Shown: positions 63,906-64,000 of the stretch, piece after piece | Position numbering within the stretch: the stretch's first letter is position 1 | Layout of the letters: every line of letters begins with the position of its first letter | NCBI RefSeq assembly: GCF_000018405.1 | Contig: NC_009943.1 | Location: 2,979,001-3,043,000 of the forward strand | Length of the DNA: 64,000 nt | Origin: Desulfosudis oleivorans Hxd3 | GTDB taxonomy: Bacteria; Desulfobacterota; Desulfobacteria; Desulfobacterales; Desulfosudaceae | Reading direction: 5' to 3' | Translations under genes and position numbers: made by a program | Notes under the pieces: generated by a model | Database searches by the model: none | The model's input: the letters and a program-made list of their open reading frames with translations, nothing else | What the model was told of the DNA's origin: nothing

Positions 63906-64000
63906 ATGGCAACAGAAGAAGGCATTGTGATTCGAACCAGCGGAACCTCGGCCTGGATCCGGACCCAGCGGGCCGCCGCCTGCGAGCACTGCCAATCCAA
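63906..64000 (+). CDS. RseC-like protein, N-terminal part (3' truncated by window)
   Basis: The gene runs off the right edge. The visible 31 residues start MATEEGIVIRTSGTSAWI and continue with AAACEHCQS, matching the start of RseC/SoxR-reducing-type proteins, which carry a Cys pair near the N-terminus and membrane helices later. It follows the RnfB-like gene by 40 bases. RseC genes are common beside Rnf clusters, so more rnf genes may lie beyond the window. Confidence 0.65.
   Translation, partial: MATEEGIVIRTSGTSAWIRTQRAAACEHCQS

Overview
The window looks like a chromosome segment from an anaerobic, sulfate-reducing type Deltaproteobacterium (Desulfobacterota, Desulfobacteraceae-like). This is an inference. 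It rests on the gene content (tungsten-type aldehyde:ferredoxin oxidoreductase, an RnfB-type Fe-S flavoprotein with a CooC-like ATPase, B12-domain radical SAM proteins, a probable selenoprotein), on the xerC-hslV-hslU-argBDFGH gene order and on the GC-rich coding style. No rRNA gene is present to settle it.

Region 1 (1-21.5 kb) is a surface glycan and envelope region. It holds an SGNH-hydrolase fragment, a radical SAM protein, several large multi-pass membrane proteins (one YfhO-like with a C-terminal discoidin-type domain, two GT-C/TPR proteins in tandem), two polyprenyl-phosphate type GT2 enzymes, a GNAT acetyltransferase divergent from a fused sugar epimerase-aminotransferase, two secreted proteins sharing an N-terminal motif, and two convergent B12-binding radical SAM proteins. 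A plausible reading is synthesis of an N-acylated amino sugar plus transfer of lipid-linked sugars outside the membrane.

Region 2 (21.6-32.1 kb) has tRNA-Arg(TCT) with a clear terminator, rpoH followed by two outer-membrane type lipoproteins, and a minus-strand group clpS-clpA-aat-GAF-kinase-usp. The first three are the N-end rule adaptor, unfoldase and Leu/Phe transferase.

Region 3 (32.3-50.4 kb) is a long minus-strand housekeeping block: acyl-CoA dehydrogenase, plsC, a Rho-N-like protein, xerC, hslV, hslU, argB, argD, argF, argG, argH, a lipoprotein, folK, a TRASH/YHS-like protein, a transaldolase-like aldolase, pgsA, an M23 peptidase and secA. Palindromic repeats occupy three of the intergenic gaps among the arg genes.

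Region 4 (50.4-60.2 kb) is accessory. It has an AOR operon with two ubiquitin-like sulfur-carrier-type proteins and a ThiF/MoeB-type E1 enzyme, then AT-richer genes (lipoproteins, a Ser/Thr kinase with a coiled-coil tail, an orphan protein) separated by repeat-rich spacers. Three of these genes have nearly the same promoter sequence upstream. At 59551-60114 a thioredoxin-fold gene carries an in-frame TGA exactly where a redox cysteine is expected, with a bacterial SECIS-like hairpin just downstream. This is very probably a selenoprotein and is the most notable item in the window.

Region 5 (60.2-64 kb) has a family 4-like uracil-DNA glycosylase, a CooC-like ATPase, an RnfB-GltD fusion and the start of an RseC-like gene, suggesting that an Rnf-type redox locus continues past the right edge.
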